Notes: generated by a model not told the origin, from the sequence alone. A DNA stretch of 30,572 nucleotides from Streptomyces exfoliatus (GCF_000725545.1 NZ_JNZP01000040.1:1-30572); one strand, 5' to 3'; counted from the stretch's first letter, positions 7,375 to 15,555 are shown. Numbers and translations: made by a program.

Positions 7375-8301
7375 TCACGCGGCCTGGGGCTCCGCCGTCA
7401 CCTTCACCCGGGGCAGCAGCTCCCCGTAGGCCGTCGGGTCGAACTCGCCGGCCACCGGGGAGAGCACCGTCGCCGCCGAGAGCGCGACCGCCCGGGCGAG
7501 GCGTTCGGGCCAGGGGGCCTTGTCCACCAGGCCCGACAGGAGGCCCGCGACGGCCGAGTCGCCCGCGCCCGTGGGGTTTCCCTTCACGGCGGCGGGCGGG
7601 GTCGCGCGCCACAGGCCCTCGGCGGTCGCGGCGAGCAGGCCCTCGGGGCCCAGCGAGGAGACCACCGCGCGGGCGCCCCTGCCCCGGGCGTCGTGGGTCG
7701 CGCGCAGCGGGTCGCGGGAGCCGGTCAGCTGGGCGAGCTCGTCGGCGTTCGGCTTGACCAGGTCCGGGCGGGCGGCGATGCCGCGCCGCAGGGGTTCGCC
7801 GCTGGTGTCGAGGAGGACGGGGACTCCGGCCGCGCGCGACAGGCGGACGAGGTCCGCGTACGCGCCGACGTGGATGCCCGGCGGGAGGCTGCCGCACAGG
7901 GCGACCGCCGCGGCGCCGTCCAGGAGCTCCGTGAAGCGGGTGCGGAAGGCGGTCCACTCGTCGGCCGTGACGGTGGGCCCGGGTTCGTTGAGCTGGGTGG
8001 TGTCTCCCGTCGAGGCGTCGACGATCGCGACCGTGCGGCGGGTGGGGCCCGCCGTCCCGACCAGCTCGTCCCGGACCGGGGTCGCCGCGAGCAGGTCCCG
8101 CAGCACGCCGCCCGTGGCGCCGCCCGCGAAGCCGGTGGCGACGGTCTCGTACCCGAGGGCGGCGAGGACGCGGGCCACGTTGAGGCCCTTGCCGCCGGGG
8201 CGTTCGATGACCTGGGTGACGCGGTGCGAGGCGTGCGGGGTGAGGGCGGGGACCCGGTAGGTCAGGTCCAGTGCCGTGTTGAGGGTGACCGTGAGGATCA
8301 C
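7375..8301 (-). CDS. PfkB-family hexose (phospho)kinase, 1-phosphofructokinase type
   Basis: The 308-residue protein opens with ILTVTLNTALDLTY, the N terminus of the FruK/LacC/PfkB-type sugar-phosphate kinases. It carries the PfkB signature GGKGLNVARVL (from residue 36) and the C-terminal NPTGAGDS motif with catalytic Asp248. The family phosphorylates fructose-1-phosphate, tagatose-6-phosphate or fructose-6-phosphate. GTG at 8301 is chosen because GGAGGGT at 8311-8317 lies upstream. The gene is downstream of nagKA on the same strand but separated from it by a terminator-like hairpin. The linkage suggests a role in amino-sugar or tagatose-type catabolism, and the exact substrate is open. Its stop is only 9 nt from the convergent membrane protein gene. 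Confidence 0.85.
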   Translation of the reverse strand: MILTVTLNTALDLTYRVPALTPHASHRVTQVIERPGGKGLNVARVLAALGYETVATGFAGGATGGVLRDLLAATPVRDELVGTAGPTRRTVAIVDASTGDTTQLNEPGPTVTADEWTAFRTRFTELLDGAAAVALCGSLPPGIHVGAYADLVRLSRAAGVPVLLDTSGEPLRRGIAARPDLVKPNADELAQLTGSRDPLRATHDARGRGARAVVSSLGPEGLLAATAEGLWRATPPAAVKGNPTGAGDSAVAGLLSGLVDKAPWPERLARAVALSAATVLSPVAGEFDPTAYGELLPRVKVTAEPQAA

Positions 8302-8386
8302 GACCTGTCCACCCTCCGTCGTTCGTCGTGCGTGTGAAGTGCTGCGGAACGTGTGCTCCGACGGGCACTGATCATGCCAAACGAAA

Positions 8387-8417
8387 GGCGGTTGGCCCAG
8401 ACCCGCGGCCGACCGCC
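8387..8417 (-). terminator. Hairpin behind nagA
   Basis: GGCGGTTGGCC (8387-8397) pairs with GGCCGACCGCC (8407-8417), 11 bp with one G-U, around a 9-nt loop. It lies 18 nt beyond the nagA stop on the minus strand. It probably terminates or attenuates nagKA transcription before the hexose kinase gene. Confidence 0.65.
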
Positions 8418-8435
8418 CTTCCGTGTGACTTCTGA

Positions 8436-9581
8436 TCAGACCGCGGTCGGGTCGACGATCCACTCGCCCTTGCGCATGACGCCCTTGACGTCGAACCCGG
8501 CGTCGAGGACGACGAGGTCGGCGTCCTTGCCGGGATCGAGGGAGCCGACGCGGTCGTACACGCCGAGGAGGCGGGCCGGGTTGGCCGAGATGGCCTGCAC
8601 GACGGCTTCGACGGGGAGGCCGTCGACGGTGGCGGCGCGCTTGAACGCGCGGTCCAGGGTGAGGGTGGACCCGGCGATGGAGCCGCCCTCGACGAGGCGG
8701 GCGACGCTGTCCTTCACCTCGACCTCCAGGGTGCCGAGCATGTAGCGGCCGTCGCCGAAGCCGGCGGCGTCCATGGCGTCGGTGATGAAGGCGACGCGCT
8801 CGGGACCCGCGTGGTGGAAGGCGAGTTCGAGCGCGGCGGGGTGGAGGTGGGTGCCGTCGTTGATGAGCTCGACGGTGATCCGCTCGTCCTCCAGGAGGGC
8901 GGCGATGGGGCCCGGGGCGCGGTGGCCGAGGCCGGGCATCGCGTTGTAGAGGTGGGTGGCGACGGTGGCGCCCGCGTCGATGGCCTGGACGGTCTGCTCG
9001 TACGTCGCGTCGGTGTGGCCGATGGCGGCGATCACGCCGTGCTCGGCGAGCAGCCGTACGGAGTCGAGGCCGCCGGGCAGTTCGGTGGCGAGGGTGACCA
9101 TCTTGGCCTGGCCGCGGGCGGCGTCGATCAGCTTGCGGACCTCGGCGGGGTCGGGGTCGCGGAGCAGCGTCTCGTCGTGGGCGCCCTTGCGGCAGGGGGA
9201 GATGAACGGGCCCTCGAAGTGGAGGCCGGCGATCTCGCCCTGCTCGGCGAGTTCGGAGAGCAGTCCGGCCCGCCGGCCGAGGAAGTCCATCTCGCCGGTG
9301 ACGAAGGAGGCGACGACGGTGGTGGTGCCGTGCAGGCGGTGGGTGTGGACGCCCTTGAGGACCTCGTCGACGGTGCCGGAGGTGAAGGAGGCGCCGCCGC
9401 CGCCGTGGTTGTGCATGTCGACGAAGCCGGGGACGAGCCAGTGGCCGGTCAGGTCGACGGCCGGGGCGCCCTCGGGGGCCGAGCCCGTGATCCGGTCGCC
9501 CGCGACGATCACGCGTCCGTTCTCGACCGTCCCGGTGGGCAGCACGACGCGTGCGCCGGTGAGAACCTTGTGATCGGCCAT
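8436..9581 (-). CDS. nagA: N-acetylglucosamine-6-phosphate deacetylase
   Basis: The 381-residue amidohydrolase converts GlcNAc-6-phosphate to glucosamine-6-phosphate plus acetate. Family motifs are all present: the metal-binding VDMHNHGGGG (HNH at 57-59), LHFEGPFISP, AIGHTDATYEQ, THLYNAMPGL and the catalytic-Asp segment FITDAMDAAGFGDG. The length is typical for NagA (about 380). ATG at 9581 shares its A with the TGA stop of the upstream ROK kinase gene (TGATG), so the two genes are translationally coupled. The same order (kinase then nagA) is known for nagKA of S. coelicolor. With the dre-like site upstream of the kinase, this points to control by DasR. Confidence 0.95.
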   Translation of the reverse strand: MADHKVLTGARVVLPTGTVENGRVIVAGDRITGSAPEGAPAVDLTGHWLVPGFVDMHNHGGGGASFTSGTVDEVLKGVHTHRLHGTTTVVASFVTGEMDFLGRRAGLLSELAEQGEIAGLHFEGPFISPCRKGAHDETLLRDPDPAEVRKLIDAARGQAKMVTLATELPGGLDSVRLLAEHGVIAAIGHTDATYEQTVQAIDAGATVATHLYNAMPGLGHRAPGPIAALLEDERITVELINDGTHLHPAALELAFHHAGPERVAFITDAMDAAGFGDGRYMLGTLEVEVKDSVARLVEGGSIAGSTLTLDRAFKRAATVDGLPVEAVVQAISANPARLLGVYDRVGSLDPGKDADLVVLDAGFDVKGVMRKGEWIVDPTAV

Positions 9582-10519
9582 CAGGCGGAAACCTCCGAGT
9601 CGAGGGAGAGAAGGTCCCAGGCGAGGAGGCCCGCGCCCAGGCATCCGGCGGTGTCCCCGAGGGCTGCCGGCACGATGGCGGGCAGCTTCTGGAACGTGAC
9701 TCGTTCCTCCACCGCGGCCCGTAGTGGTGTGAACAAGGTTTCCCCGGCCTCGGCGAGTCCGCCACCGATGATGAGGGTGCGCGGGTCGAGGAGGGTGAGG
9801 GCGGTGACGAGTCCGTCGGCGAGGGCGTCGACGGCGTCCCGCCAGACCCGGAGGGCCGTGGCGTCGCCGGATTCGACGGCCTTGGCGCAGTCGGCGGCGT
9901 CGGCCTCGGGGTCGCCGCTCGCCTCGGCCCAGGCCTGGGAGACGGCGGACGCGGAGGCGTAGCGCTCCAGGCAGCCGCGCTGGCCGCAGCCGCACTCCGT
10001 ACCGCCGGGGCGGACGACGATGTGGCCGATCTCGCCGGCGTAGCCGTGGGCGCCGGCTTCGATGCGGTCGCCGATGCCGATGGCGCCGGCGATGCCGGTG
10101 CCGAGGGGGACGAAGAGGAAGCGGTCGGCGCCGTTGCCCGCGCCGATGCGGCCTTCGGCGAGGCCGCCGGTGCGGACGTCGTGGCCGAGGGCGACGGGGA
10201 CGCCGTCGAGGCGGCGGCTGAGGAGTTCGCGCATGGGAACGTCGCGCCAGCCGAGGTTGGCGGCGTAGACGGCGATGCCGTTCTCGGCGTCGACGATGCC
10301 GGGGACGGCGACTCCGGCGGCCGCGGCGGGCTCGCCGTACCGCTCGTGGCCGAGGGTGCGGAGCTCTGCGGCGAAGTCGAGGATCGTCTCCACGACGGCC
10401 TCGGGGCCGCGCTCGCGCCCGGTGGCGCGGCGGGCCTCGTGGAGCAGGGTGCCGTCCGCCCCGACGAGGGCGGCCTTCATGCCGGTGCCGCCCACATCCA
10501 GGGCGATGACGTGTCTCAC
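9581..10519 (-). CDS. nagK: ROK-family sugar kinase, probable N-acetylglucosamine kinase
   Basis: The 312-residue protein has the ROK features: an N-terminal ATP-binding ALDVGGTGMKAALV, the catalytic region around ALGHDVRTGGLAEGRIGAG, and the zinc-binding E-x-x-C-x-C-G-x-x-G-C-x-E cluster (GTECGCGQRGCLERYAS) diagnostic of bacterial ROK kinases. Its one-base overlap with nagA indicates that it phosphorylates GlcNAc to give the NagA substrate; a glucokinase role is the alternative. GTG at 10519 (VRHVIALDVGGT) is the natural start because the dre-like site lies 29 nt upstream. There is no Shine-Dalgarno sequence, so the mRNA may be leaderless. The longer reading frame to 10606 would run through the operator. 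Confidence 0.88.
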   Translation of the reverse strand: MRHVIALDVGGTGMKAALVGADGTLLHEARRATGRERGPEAVVETILDFAAELRTLGHERYGEPAAAAGVAVPGIVDAENGIAVYAANLGWRDVPMRELLSRRLDGVPVALGHDVRTGGLAEGRIGAGNGADRFLFVPLGTGIAGAIGIGDRIEAGAHGYAGEIGHIVVRPGGTECGCGQRGCLERYASASAVSQAWAEASGDPEADAADCAKAVESGDATALRVWRDAVDALADGLVTALTLLDPRTLIIGGGLAEAGETLFTPLRAAVEERVTFQKLPAIVPAALGDTAGCLGAGLLAWDLLSLDSEVSA

Positions 10520-10547
10520 GGGGGACAGTCTGGCGCGCGGGGACCCA

Positions 10548-10563
10548 AAAGGTCTAGTCCACT
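10548..10563 (-). promoter_or_regulatory. dre-like DasR operator upstream of nagKA
   Basis: AAAGGTCTAGTCCACT matches the DasR-responsive element ACTGGTCTAGACCACT at 13 of 16 positions, including the central GGTCTAG and CCACT. It lies 29 nt before the nagK start. DasR is the GntR-family repressor that is released by glucosamine-6-phosphate. Confidence 0.75.
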
Positions 10564-10645
10564 GCCGAGGATTGTTGCGTACGGATACAAATTCGGGACC
10601 CGTCATGGGCTCATGGTCCCCCCGGCGTTGCGGAAGTGATACCCG

Positions 10646-10661
10646 AGTGGTGTAGACCTCA
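10646..10661 (+). promoter_or_regulatory. Second dre-like site, upstream of the sugar-binding lipoprotein gene
   Basis: AGTGGTGTAGACCTCA matches the dre consensus at 12 of 16 positions (keeping TGGT, TAGACC). It lies 90 nt before the sugar-binding protein start, on the other side of the divergent promoter region. Confidence 0.6.
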
Positions 10662-10750
10662 TGCCCGCGCGCGGGAGAGACTTACGGCCCTGCGCAGAGC
10701 AAACCTGGGGCTCGAAGCAGCTCAACGACGAGCAAAAGGTGGATGAAGCC

Positions 10751-12022
10751 GTGGAGCGGCGACGATTCCTTGGACTGACCGCGGCCGCCGCCGCACTCGG
10801 CCTGACCGCGACGATGACCGGTTGCGGCTCCCTCGGAGGAGACTCCGGCGACGTGACCCTCCGACTGGTCGCCGCCGACTACGACCTCACCGGTGGCGAC
10901 ACCACCGAGAAGTACTGGAACGACCTCGTCGCCGCCTTCGAGGCCCAGCACCCCGGCATCAAGGTCGAGGTCAGCATCGAGTCCTGGGACGACGTCGACC
11001 GCAAGGTCTCCGAGATGGTCGAGGCCGACAAGGCGCCCGACATCGCGCAGATCGGCGCCTACGCCGACTACGCCGCCGCCGGCGAGCTCTACGCCGCCGA
11101 GGAACTCCTCACCATCCCCGTACAGGCCAACTTCCTCGCCCCGCTCGTCGAGGCGGGCGAGTACAAGCGCACCCAGTACGGGCTGCCCTTCGTGGCCTCC
11201 ACCCGGCCCCTCTTCTACAACCAGACCCTCTTCGACGACGCCGGGATCGAGGCCCCGACCAGCTGGGCCGAGCTCGCCGAAGCCGCCGAGAAGCTGAAGG
11301 ACAACGGTGTCCGCACCCCCTTCGCGCTGCCGCTCGGCCCCGAGGAGGCCCAGGCCGAGGCCCTGATGTGGCTGCTCAGCGGTGGCGGTGGCTGGACCGA
11401 CGCCACCGACCGCTACGCCGTCGACTCCGACGCCAACATCAAGACCTTCGACTGGCTCAAGAAGAACCTCGTCGGCAAGGGGCTCACCGGGCCCGTCGCC
11501 CCCGGCAAGCTCAACCGCAAGGCCGCCTTCGCCGCCTTCGCGAAGGGCGAGGTCGGCATGCTCAACGGCCACCCCTCGCTCCTCCAGGAGGCCGCCAAGA
11601 AGGGCGTCAAGGTCGGCCAGGTGCCGCTCCCCGGCGTCGAGGGCCCGCCGAAGGCCGCCATGGGCGTCGCCGACTGGATCATGGGCTTCAAGCAGAACGG
11701 TCACCGCAAGGAGATCGGGGCCTTCCTCAACTTCGTCTTCGCCGACGACAACGTCCTGAAGTTCGCCGGCGACAACGACCTCCTGCCGGTCACGGTGAGC
11801 GCCTCCAGCCGCATGGAGACCGAGCCCGAACACGCCGACCTGCGCGTCTTCCTCAAGACCCTCCCCGACAGCCAGCTCCCGCCGGTCGGCAAGACGTCCT
11901 GGGCCAAGGTCAGCGAGAACGTGAAGCAGAACATCGGCAAGGCCGTCACCCCGGCCGGGCGCCCCGCCGACGTCCTCGGCTCGATCGGGCGGATGGCGAC
12001 GACGGCGGAGAACGCCGAGTAG
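10751..12022 (+). CDS. ABC-type sugar-binding lipoprotein, Tat-exported
   Basis: The 423-residue protein is a family-1 extracellular solute-binding protein. The signal peptide VERRRFLGLTAAAAALG carries a twin-arginine motif (RRRFLGL), and the lipobox TMTGC gives lipid-attached Cys25, so the folded lipoprotein should leave by the Tat system. The mature part has the sugar-binder layout, including WDDVDRKVSEMVEADKAPDIAQIG, YGLPFVASTRPLFYN, AFAKGEVGMLNGHPSLL and the hinge region near GVADWIMGF. GTG at 10751 is chosen because AAGGTGG lies about 8 nt upstream and the signal peptide starts there. No permease or ATPase gene adjoins it. The dre-like site and divergent nagKA suggest an aminosugar or chitin-derived ligand. 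Confidence 0.9.
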   Translation: MERRRFLGLTAAAAALGLTATMTGCGSLGGDSGDVTLRLVAADYDLTGGDTTEKYWNDLVAAFEAQHPGIKVEVSIESWDDVDRKVSEMVEADKAPDIAQIGAYADYAAAGELYAAEELLTIPVQANFLAPLVEAGEYKRTQYGLPFVASTRPLFYNQTLFDDAGIEAPTSWAELAEAAEKLKDNGVRTPFALPLGPEEAQAEALMWLLSGGGGWTDATDRYAVDSDANIKTFDWLKKNLVGKGLTGPVAPGKLNRKAAFAAFAKGEVGMLNGHPSLLQEAAKKGVKVGQVPLPGVEGPPKAAMGVADWIMGFKQNGHRKEIGAFLNFVFADDNVLKFAGDNDLLPVTVSASSRMETEPEHADLRVFLKTLPDSQLPPVGKTSWAKVSENVKQNIGKAVTPAGRPADVLGSIGRMATTAENAE

Positions 12023-12047
12023 GACGGCGGCCGGGAACGCCGGGTAA

Positions 12048-12059
12048 TAGGTTGTTCGT
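12048..12059 (+). promoter_or_regulatory. -10 box for a leaderless DUF3263 mRNA
   Basis: TAGGTT at 12048-12053, then 6 nt, then ATG at 12060. There is no ribosome site in the 37-nt gap after the sugar-binding protein gene. Confidence 0.6.
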
Positions 12060-12311
12060 ATGACCGACGAGCGCGAAGTCACGGATGGCGGGCTCGGTGA
12101 GCGGGAGCGGGCTCTTCTCGCCGTAGAGCGCCGCTCCTGGCCCGGCCCCGGTGCCAAGGAGCGGGCCGTCCGCGAGCGGCTCGGCCTCTCGCCGACCCGC
12201 TACTACCAGCTGCTCAACGCCCTCCTCGACGACCCGCGCGCCCTCGCCCACGACCCGGTGACCGTCAACCGGCTGCGCAGGGTCCGGGAGGAGAAGCAGG
12301 GGCGGCGGTAG
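12060..12311 (+). CDS. DUF3263 family small protein
   Basis: This 83-residue protein matches the actinobacterial DUF3263 pattern: LGERERALLAVERRSWPGPGAKERAVRERLGLSPTRYYQLLNALLDDPRAL, then a basic C-terminal tail (NRLRRVREEKQGRR). The segment about 35-60 reads like a helix-turn-helix (AVRERLGLSPTRYYQLLNAL), so DNA binding is plausible but not shown. It sits between the sugar-binding lipoprotein gene and otsB. Its promoter arrangement indicates a leaderless transcript of its own rather than read-through from upstream. Confidence 0.8.
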   Translation: MTDEREVTDGGLGERERALLAVERRSWPGPGAKERAVRERLGLSPTRYYQLLNALLDDPRALAHDPVTVNRLRRVREEKQGRR

Positions 12312-12332
12312 TCGGCCACGTCCTCGGCCCTC

Positions 12333-12368
12333 CTGACGCGGGCGCCGCGCCTCGGTAGGGTCGGAGGC
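12333..12368 (+). promoter_or_regulatory. otsB promoter, near-leaderless
   Basis: CTGACG at 12333-12338 and TAGGGT at 12356-12361 are separated by 17 nt. ATG follows the -10 after 7 nt, so transcription should begin at or next to the start codon. The GGAGG before ATG is only 2 nt away. Confidence 0.6.
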
Positions 12369-13214
12369 ATGGTCAACAGCCTTCCGCACCCGACCACGTC
12401 CACCGGCCGCGACGGCCTCGCCGCGCTGCTCGCACGGCCCGCGAAGGCCGTCGTCGCCCTCGACTTCGACGGCACCCTCGCCGAGATCGTGCCCGACCCC
12501 GAACAGGCCCGCGCCCATCCCGGCGCCGTCGCCGCGCTCGCGGCCCTCGCCCCCGAGGTCGCCTCGATCGCCGTCGTGACCGGCCGCCCCGCCGGCGTGG
12601 CCGTCCGCTACGGCGGCTTCGCCGGGATCCCCGGCCTTGAGCGCCTCGTGGTCCTCGGCCACTACGGCGCCGAGCGCTGGGACGCCGTCACCGGCACCGT
12701 GCAGGCCGCCGCCCCCCACCCGGGCGTGGCCTCCGTCCGCGCCGAGCTGCCCGGCTTCCTGGACCGGGCAGGGGCCTGGCCGGGCGTCTGGATCGAGGAG
12801 AAGGGCCGCGCGGTCGCCGTCCACACCCGCCGCGCCCTCGACCCGGAGCGCGCCTTCGAGGCGCTGAAGGGCCCTCTCGGCGAGCTGGCCACCCACCACG
12901 GCCTCGTCCTCGAACCCGGCCGCATGGTCCTGGAGCTGCGGCCCCCGGGGATGGACAAGGGCGTGGCCCTGGCCGCGTACGTACGGGAGGTCGGCGCCGG
13001 GTCCGTGCTCTACGCGGGTGACGACCTGGGCGACCTGCCCGCCTTCGCCGCCGTGGAGAAGCTCCGCGCCGACGGCACCCCGGGCCTGCTGGTGTGCAGC
13101 GGCTCCACGGAGGTCCCGGAGCTGGCCGAGCGCGCCGACCTCGCGGTCCGGGGCCCGGCGGGCGTGGTCACGTTCCTGGCGGAACTGGCGAGGGCGGTAC
13201 GGGAGGAGGCCTGA
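12369..13214 (+). CDS. otsB: Trehalose-6-phosphate phosphatase
   Basis: The 281-residue HAD-superfamily enzyme removes phosphate from trehalose-6-phosphate. HAD motif I is LDFDGTLAEI (nucleophile Asp32, acid/base Asp34), motif II lies at VVTGRP, the cap region contains GHYGAER and VHTRRALDPE, and motifs III/IV are LRPPGMDKG and YAGDDLGD. This set is typical of OtsB. It would work with the OtsA-like synthase encoded 3.8 kb away on the opposite strand. The short N-terminal extension is normal. A strong hairpin that includes the stop codon ends the gene. Confidence 0.92.
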   Translation: MVNSLPHPTTSTGRDGLAALLARPAKAVVALDFDGTLAEIVPDPEQARAHPGAVAALAALAPEVASIAVVTGRPAGVAVRYGGFAGIPGLERLVVLGHYGAERWDAVTGTVQAAAPHPGVASVRAELPGFLDRAGAWPGVWIEEKGRAVAVHTRRALDPERAFEALKGPLGELATHHGLVLEPGRMVLELRPPGMDKGVALAAYVREVGAGSVLYAGDDLGDLPAFAAVEKLRADGTPGLLVCSGSTEVPELAERADLAVRGPAGVVTFLAELARAVREEA

Positions 13215-13232
13215 GGCCCCTCCCGTACCGCC
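13193..13232. terminator. Bidirectional terminator spanning the otsB stop codon
   Basis: A perfect 14-bp stem (13193-13206 with 13219-13232, GGCGGTACGGGAGG and complement) is extended by a bulged A and an inner 4-bp GGCC stem, and the TGA stop codon (13212-13214) forms the loop. It is followed by a GC stretch and a short T-rich run, and sits between the convergent otsB and M6 peptidase genes. Confidence 0.8.
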
Positions 13233-13251
13233 CCGCGGGCTTTCTTACGGA

Positions 13252-15555
13252 TCAGTGCGCGGCCGGGTTGGTCACGCTGATCGTCAGGTCGTCACCGGCG
13301 TCGCCGGTGATCGTGACGCGGACGCCGTGGCCGGCGACCTTCACGCTGGCCTGCGGGGCCGACGTGTCGTAGTACGCGTTCGGGTCCGTGTCGTCGAAGA
13401 CCGGGATGCCCGGGACGGAGGGGGCGCAGGCCGCCTGCGTCTCGACCGTCTGGCTGTTGCCCTTGCCCACCAGGACCTCCTTGTGGAGGCAGGTCGCGTC
13501 GGTGGCCTCCAGGCCGAAGGTCGCGTCGAAGGGCTGGCGCCGGTTGCTGGGCGCGGTCCCGTCGGCGTACCGGAACGGGGCCGGGCGGGCGTCGACGGCC
13601 ATGGCCTGGCCGCCGCCCGGGTGGGCGCTGACGTTGTTGTCGTCGAAGGACCGGTCGACGTACCAGACGAGCATGCCGTTCTGGTAGCGGAAGTACTCGA
13701 CCCAGTCCGGCGCGGTGACGCCCTTGCTGAACTGGTACGGGCCCTCGGCGAGGAGCGCGTCGGAGCCGACGTACTCGCGGTTCTCCAGGAGGTAGTAGCG
13801 CGGGTAGGTCGCCGTCTCGGTGCCGGTGGAGATGTTCCAGCGGCCCGTGGCGGTCCAGGCGCCCGCGCCCTGCTCGACGTCGTCGGTGGCCAGGGTCGTA
13901 CCGCCCGAGGTCAGCGAGATGTCGTCGAGGAACGCGCCGGCGTAGTGCACGCCGCCGTCCGTCTGGTAGCGGAACCGGAAGAGGGAGGGCTTGCCCGCGG
14001 AGTCGTACGCGTACCGCAGCGTCGTCCACTTCCCGGCGGAGGAGCCGTCGACGGCCGCGCCCGCGCGGGCCCAGTTGGCGCCGCCGTCGAGGGAGTACTC
14101 GGCGAAGAGGTAGTCGAAGTCGGCCTCGATCTCGTACCAGGCGCTCGCCTTGACGGTGACGCGCGAGGCGGCCGGCACGGAGCGGGTGAGGGACTGGTTG
14201 AGGCCGTCGGCCGAGCCGGTCCACCAGGCGTGGGTGCCGGAGGTGGGCGTGGTGTAGGTGGTGCTGCTCGCCTTGTCCGGGAGCGCGACGCGGACCGCCT
14301 GGTCCTTGCCGGTGACCTGGAGCTGCGCCGGGTTGAGGGTGTACGTGCCGGTGGCGCCGAGCGGGGCGTCGGTGTAGTCCAGCCAGCCGAGGAAGAGCTT
14401 CTCCTCGGCGCCCATGAGGCCCGGGTGGGTGCCGATGCCCGCGTTCGCGGCGGCGCCGTGGCTCAGCCAGGAGCCGGAGCTCATGAGGGTCCAGAAGGCG
14501 GTGGAGTTCTCGCCGCCGTCGGTGTCGTAGTAGTCCGGCAGGCCGAGGTCGTGGCCGAACTCGTGGCAGAAGACGCCGAGTCCGCCGTTCTCGCCCTCGG
14601 TGGTGTAGTCGCCGAGCCAGTACTTGGACTGGCCGATGCGGGCGCCGCCCGCCTTGTTCTGGGTGCCGGAGACGTCGGGCCCGGTGAGGCCGTAGTCGTC
14701 GCCGTTGACGTACCAGCGGTGGGACCAGATGGCGTCCTCGCCCTGGGCGCCGCCGCCCGCGTCCTCGCCCATGCCGGCGTGGACGGCCTGGAAGTGGTCG
14801 ATGTAGCCGTCGGCCTCGTCGAAGTTGCCGTCGTGGTCCCAGTCGTTGCGGTCCCAGACGTCGAACTGGGCGAGGTAGGCGTCGATCTCGGCCGGGGTCT
14901 TGCCGGCCGCGAGCTGCGCGTTCCACCAGGCGTCGCCGGTGTCCTGGACGAAGGCCCACGAGCCGCCGTTGTCCTCGATGGCGTTGTCGCCGTAGAAGGA
15001 GGCGTTGTGGGGGACCTTGACCCAGTCCTCGACGGTGTTGGTGACCGAGTAGCGGCCGCCCGAGAGCTTCTCGTAGTACGTCTTCATCGACTCGCCGGAG
15101 CCGTTGAAGAGGTTCTCGTAGTACGCCTTGTCGAAATCGGCCGTCCAGGCGTTGGAGTTGTCCACGCTCCGGTCGGGCTGGGCTATCTCGTTGTGCAGGG
15201 GGCCGGGGACGGTGCCGTACTTGCCGGCGCCGTCCGTGCCGAACTCGGAGAGGATCGTGAAGATCTTCTCCTGGCGGTCGGCGGTGGTGGTCTCGATCTC
15301 GGTGAACTTGCCGGGCGCGACCTCGACGACGCCCTCGGCGTTCGCCTTGGCCTTGCCCTTGGCGACCAGGTCGATCGCCTTCTCCCGCAGCTCGGTGCGC
15401 TGCTTCGTGAGCGGTCCGGGACGGTTGTCCGGCCGGTGCGCGGCGGTGCCGGCCGGGGTGTCCCGGGCCTCCTGCGCGGTGGCGGGGGTGAGCCCCGCGG
15501 CGAGAAGGGCGGTGAGCGCCGACCCGAGGGTCATGCCCACGACAATCTTCTTCAC
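13252..15555 (-). CDS. Secreted M6-family (immune inhibitor A-like) metalloprotease
   Basis: The 767-residue protein starts with GTG and a Sec signal peptide (KKIVVGMTLGSALTALLAAG, cleavage near ATAQ). A propeptide region (about 30-110) leads to the M6 catalytic domain with HEFGHDLGLPD: zinc ligands His331 and His335 and catalytic Glu332. An acidic loop DWDHDGNFDEADGYID looks like a calcium site. C-terminal beta-rich domains follow; a segment around AFLDDISLTSGG resembles the MAM/concanavalin-like modules usual in InhA proteases. The length is normal for the family. Homologues degrade host or environmental proteins. The start is chosen because the signal peptide begins there with AAGGA upstream; longer readings toward 15639 lack a signal. 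Confidence 0.92.
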   Translation of the reverse strand: MKKIVVGMTLGSALTALLAAGLTPATAQEARDTPAGTAAHRPDNRPGPLTKQRTELREKAIDLVAKGKAKANAEGVVEVAPGKFTEIETTTADRQEKIFTILSEFGTDGAGKYGTVPGPLHNEIAQPDRSVDNSNAWTADFDKAYYENLFNGSGESMKTYYEKLSGGRYSVTNTVEDWVKVPHNASFYGDNAIEDNGGSWAFVQDTGDAWWNAQLAAGKTPAEIDAYLAQFDVWDRNDWDHDGNFDEADGYIDHFQAVHAGMGEDAGGGAQGEDAIWSHRWYVNGDDYGLTGPDVSGTQNKAGGARIGQSKYWLGDYTTEGENGGLGVFCHEFGHDLGLPDYYDTDGGENSTAFWTLMSSGSWLSHGAAANAGIGTHPGLMGAEEKLFLGWLDYTDAPLGATGTYTLNPAQLQVTGKDQAVRVALPDKASSTTYTTPTSGTHAWWTGSADGLNQSLTRSVPAASRVTVKASAWYEIEADFDYLFAEYSLDGGANWARAGAAVDGSSAGKWTTLRYAYDSAGKPSLFRFRYQTDGGVHYAGAFLDDISLTSGGTTLATDDVEQGAGAWTATGRWNISTGTETATYPRYYLLENREYVGSDALLAEGPYQFSKGVTAPDWVEYFRYQNGMLVWYVDRSFDDNNVSAHPGGGQAMAVDARPAPFRYADGTAPSNRRQPFDATFGLEATDATCLHKEVLVGKGNSQTVETQAACAPSVPGIPVFDDTDPNAYYDTSAPQASVKVAGHGVRVTITGDAGDDLTISVTNPAAH

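Noticed and set aside
8431..8440. TCTGATCAGA palindrome at the nagA stop codon as an operator
   Set aside because: Ten bases including the stop codon at the 3' end of an operon, with no promoter near; chance is likely.
7375..9765. One 796-residue protein combining the hexose kinase with a long N-terminal part
   Set aside because: The N-terminal 488 residues are an Arg-rich frame-shifted reading of nagA. GTG at 8301 with a good ribosome site is the true kinase start.
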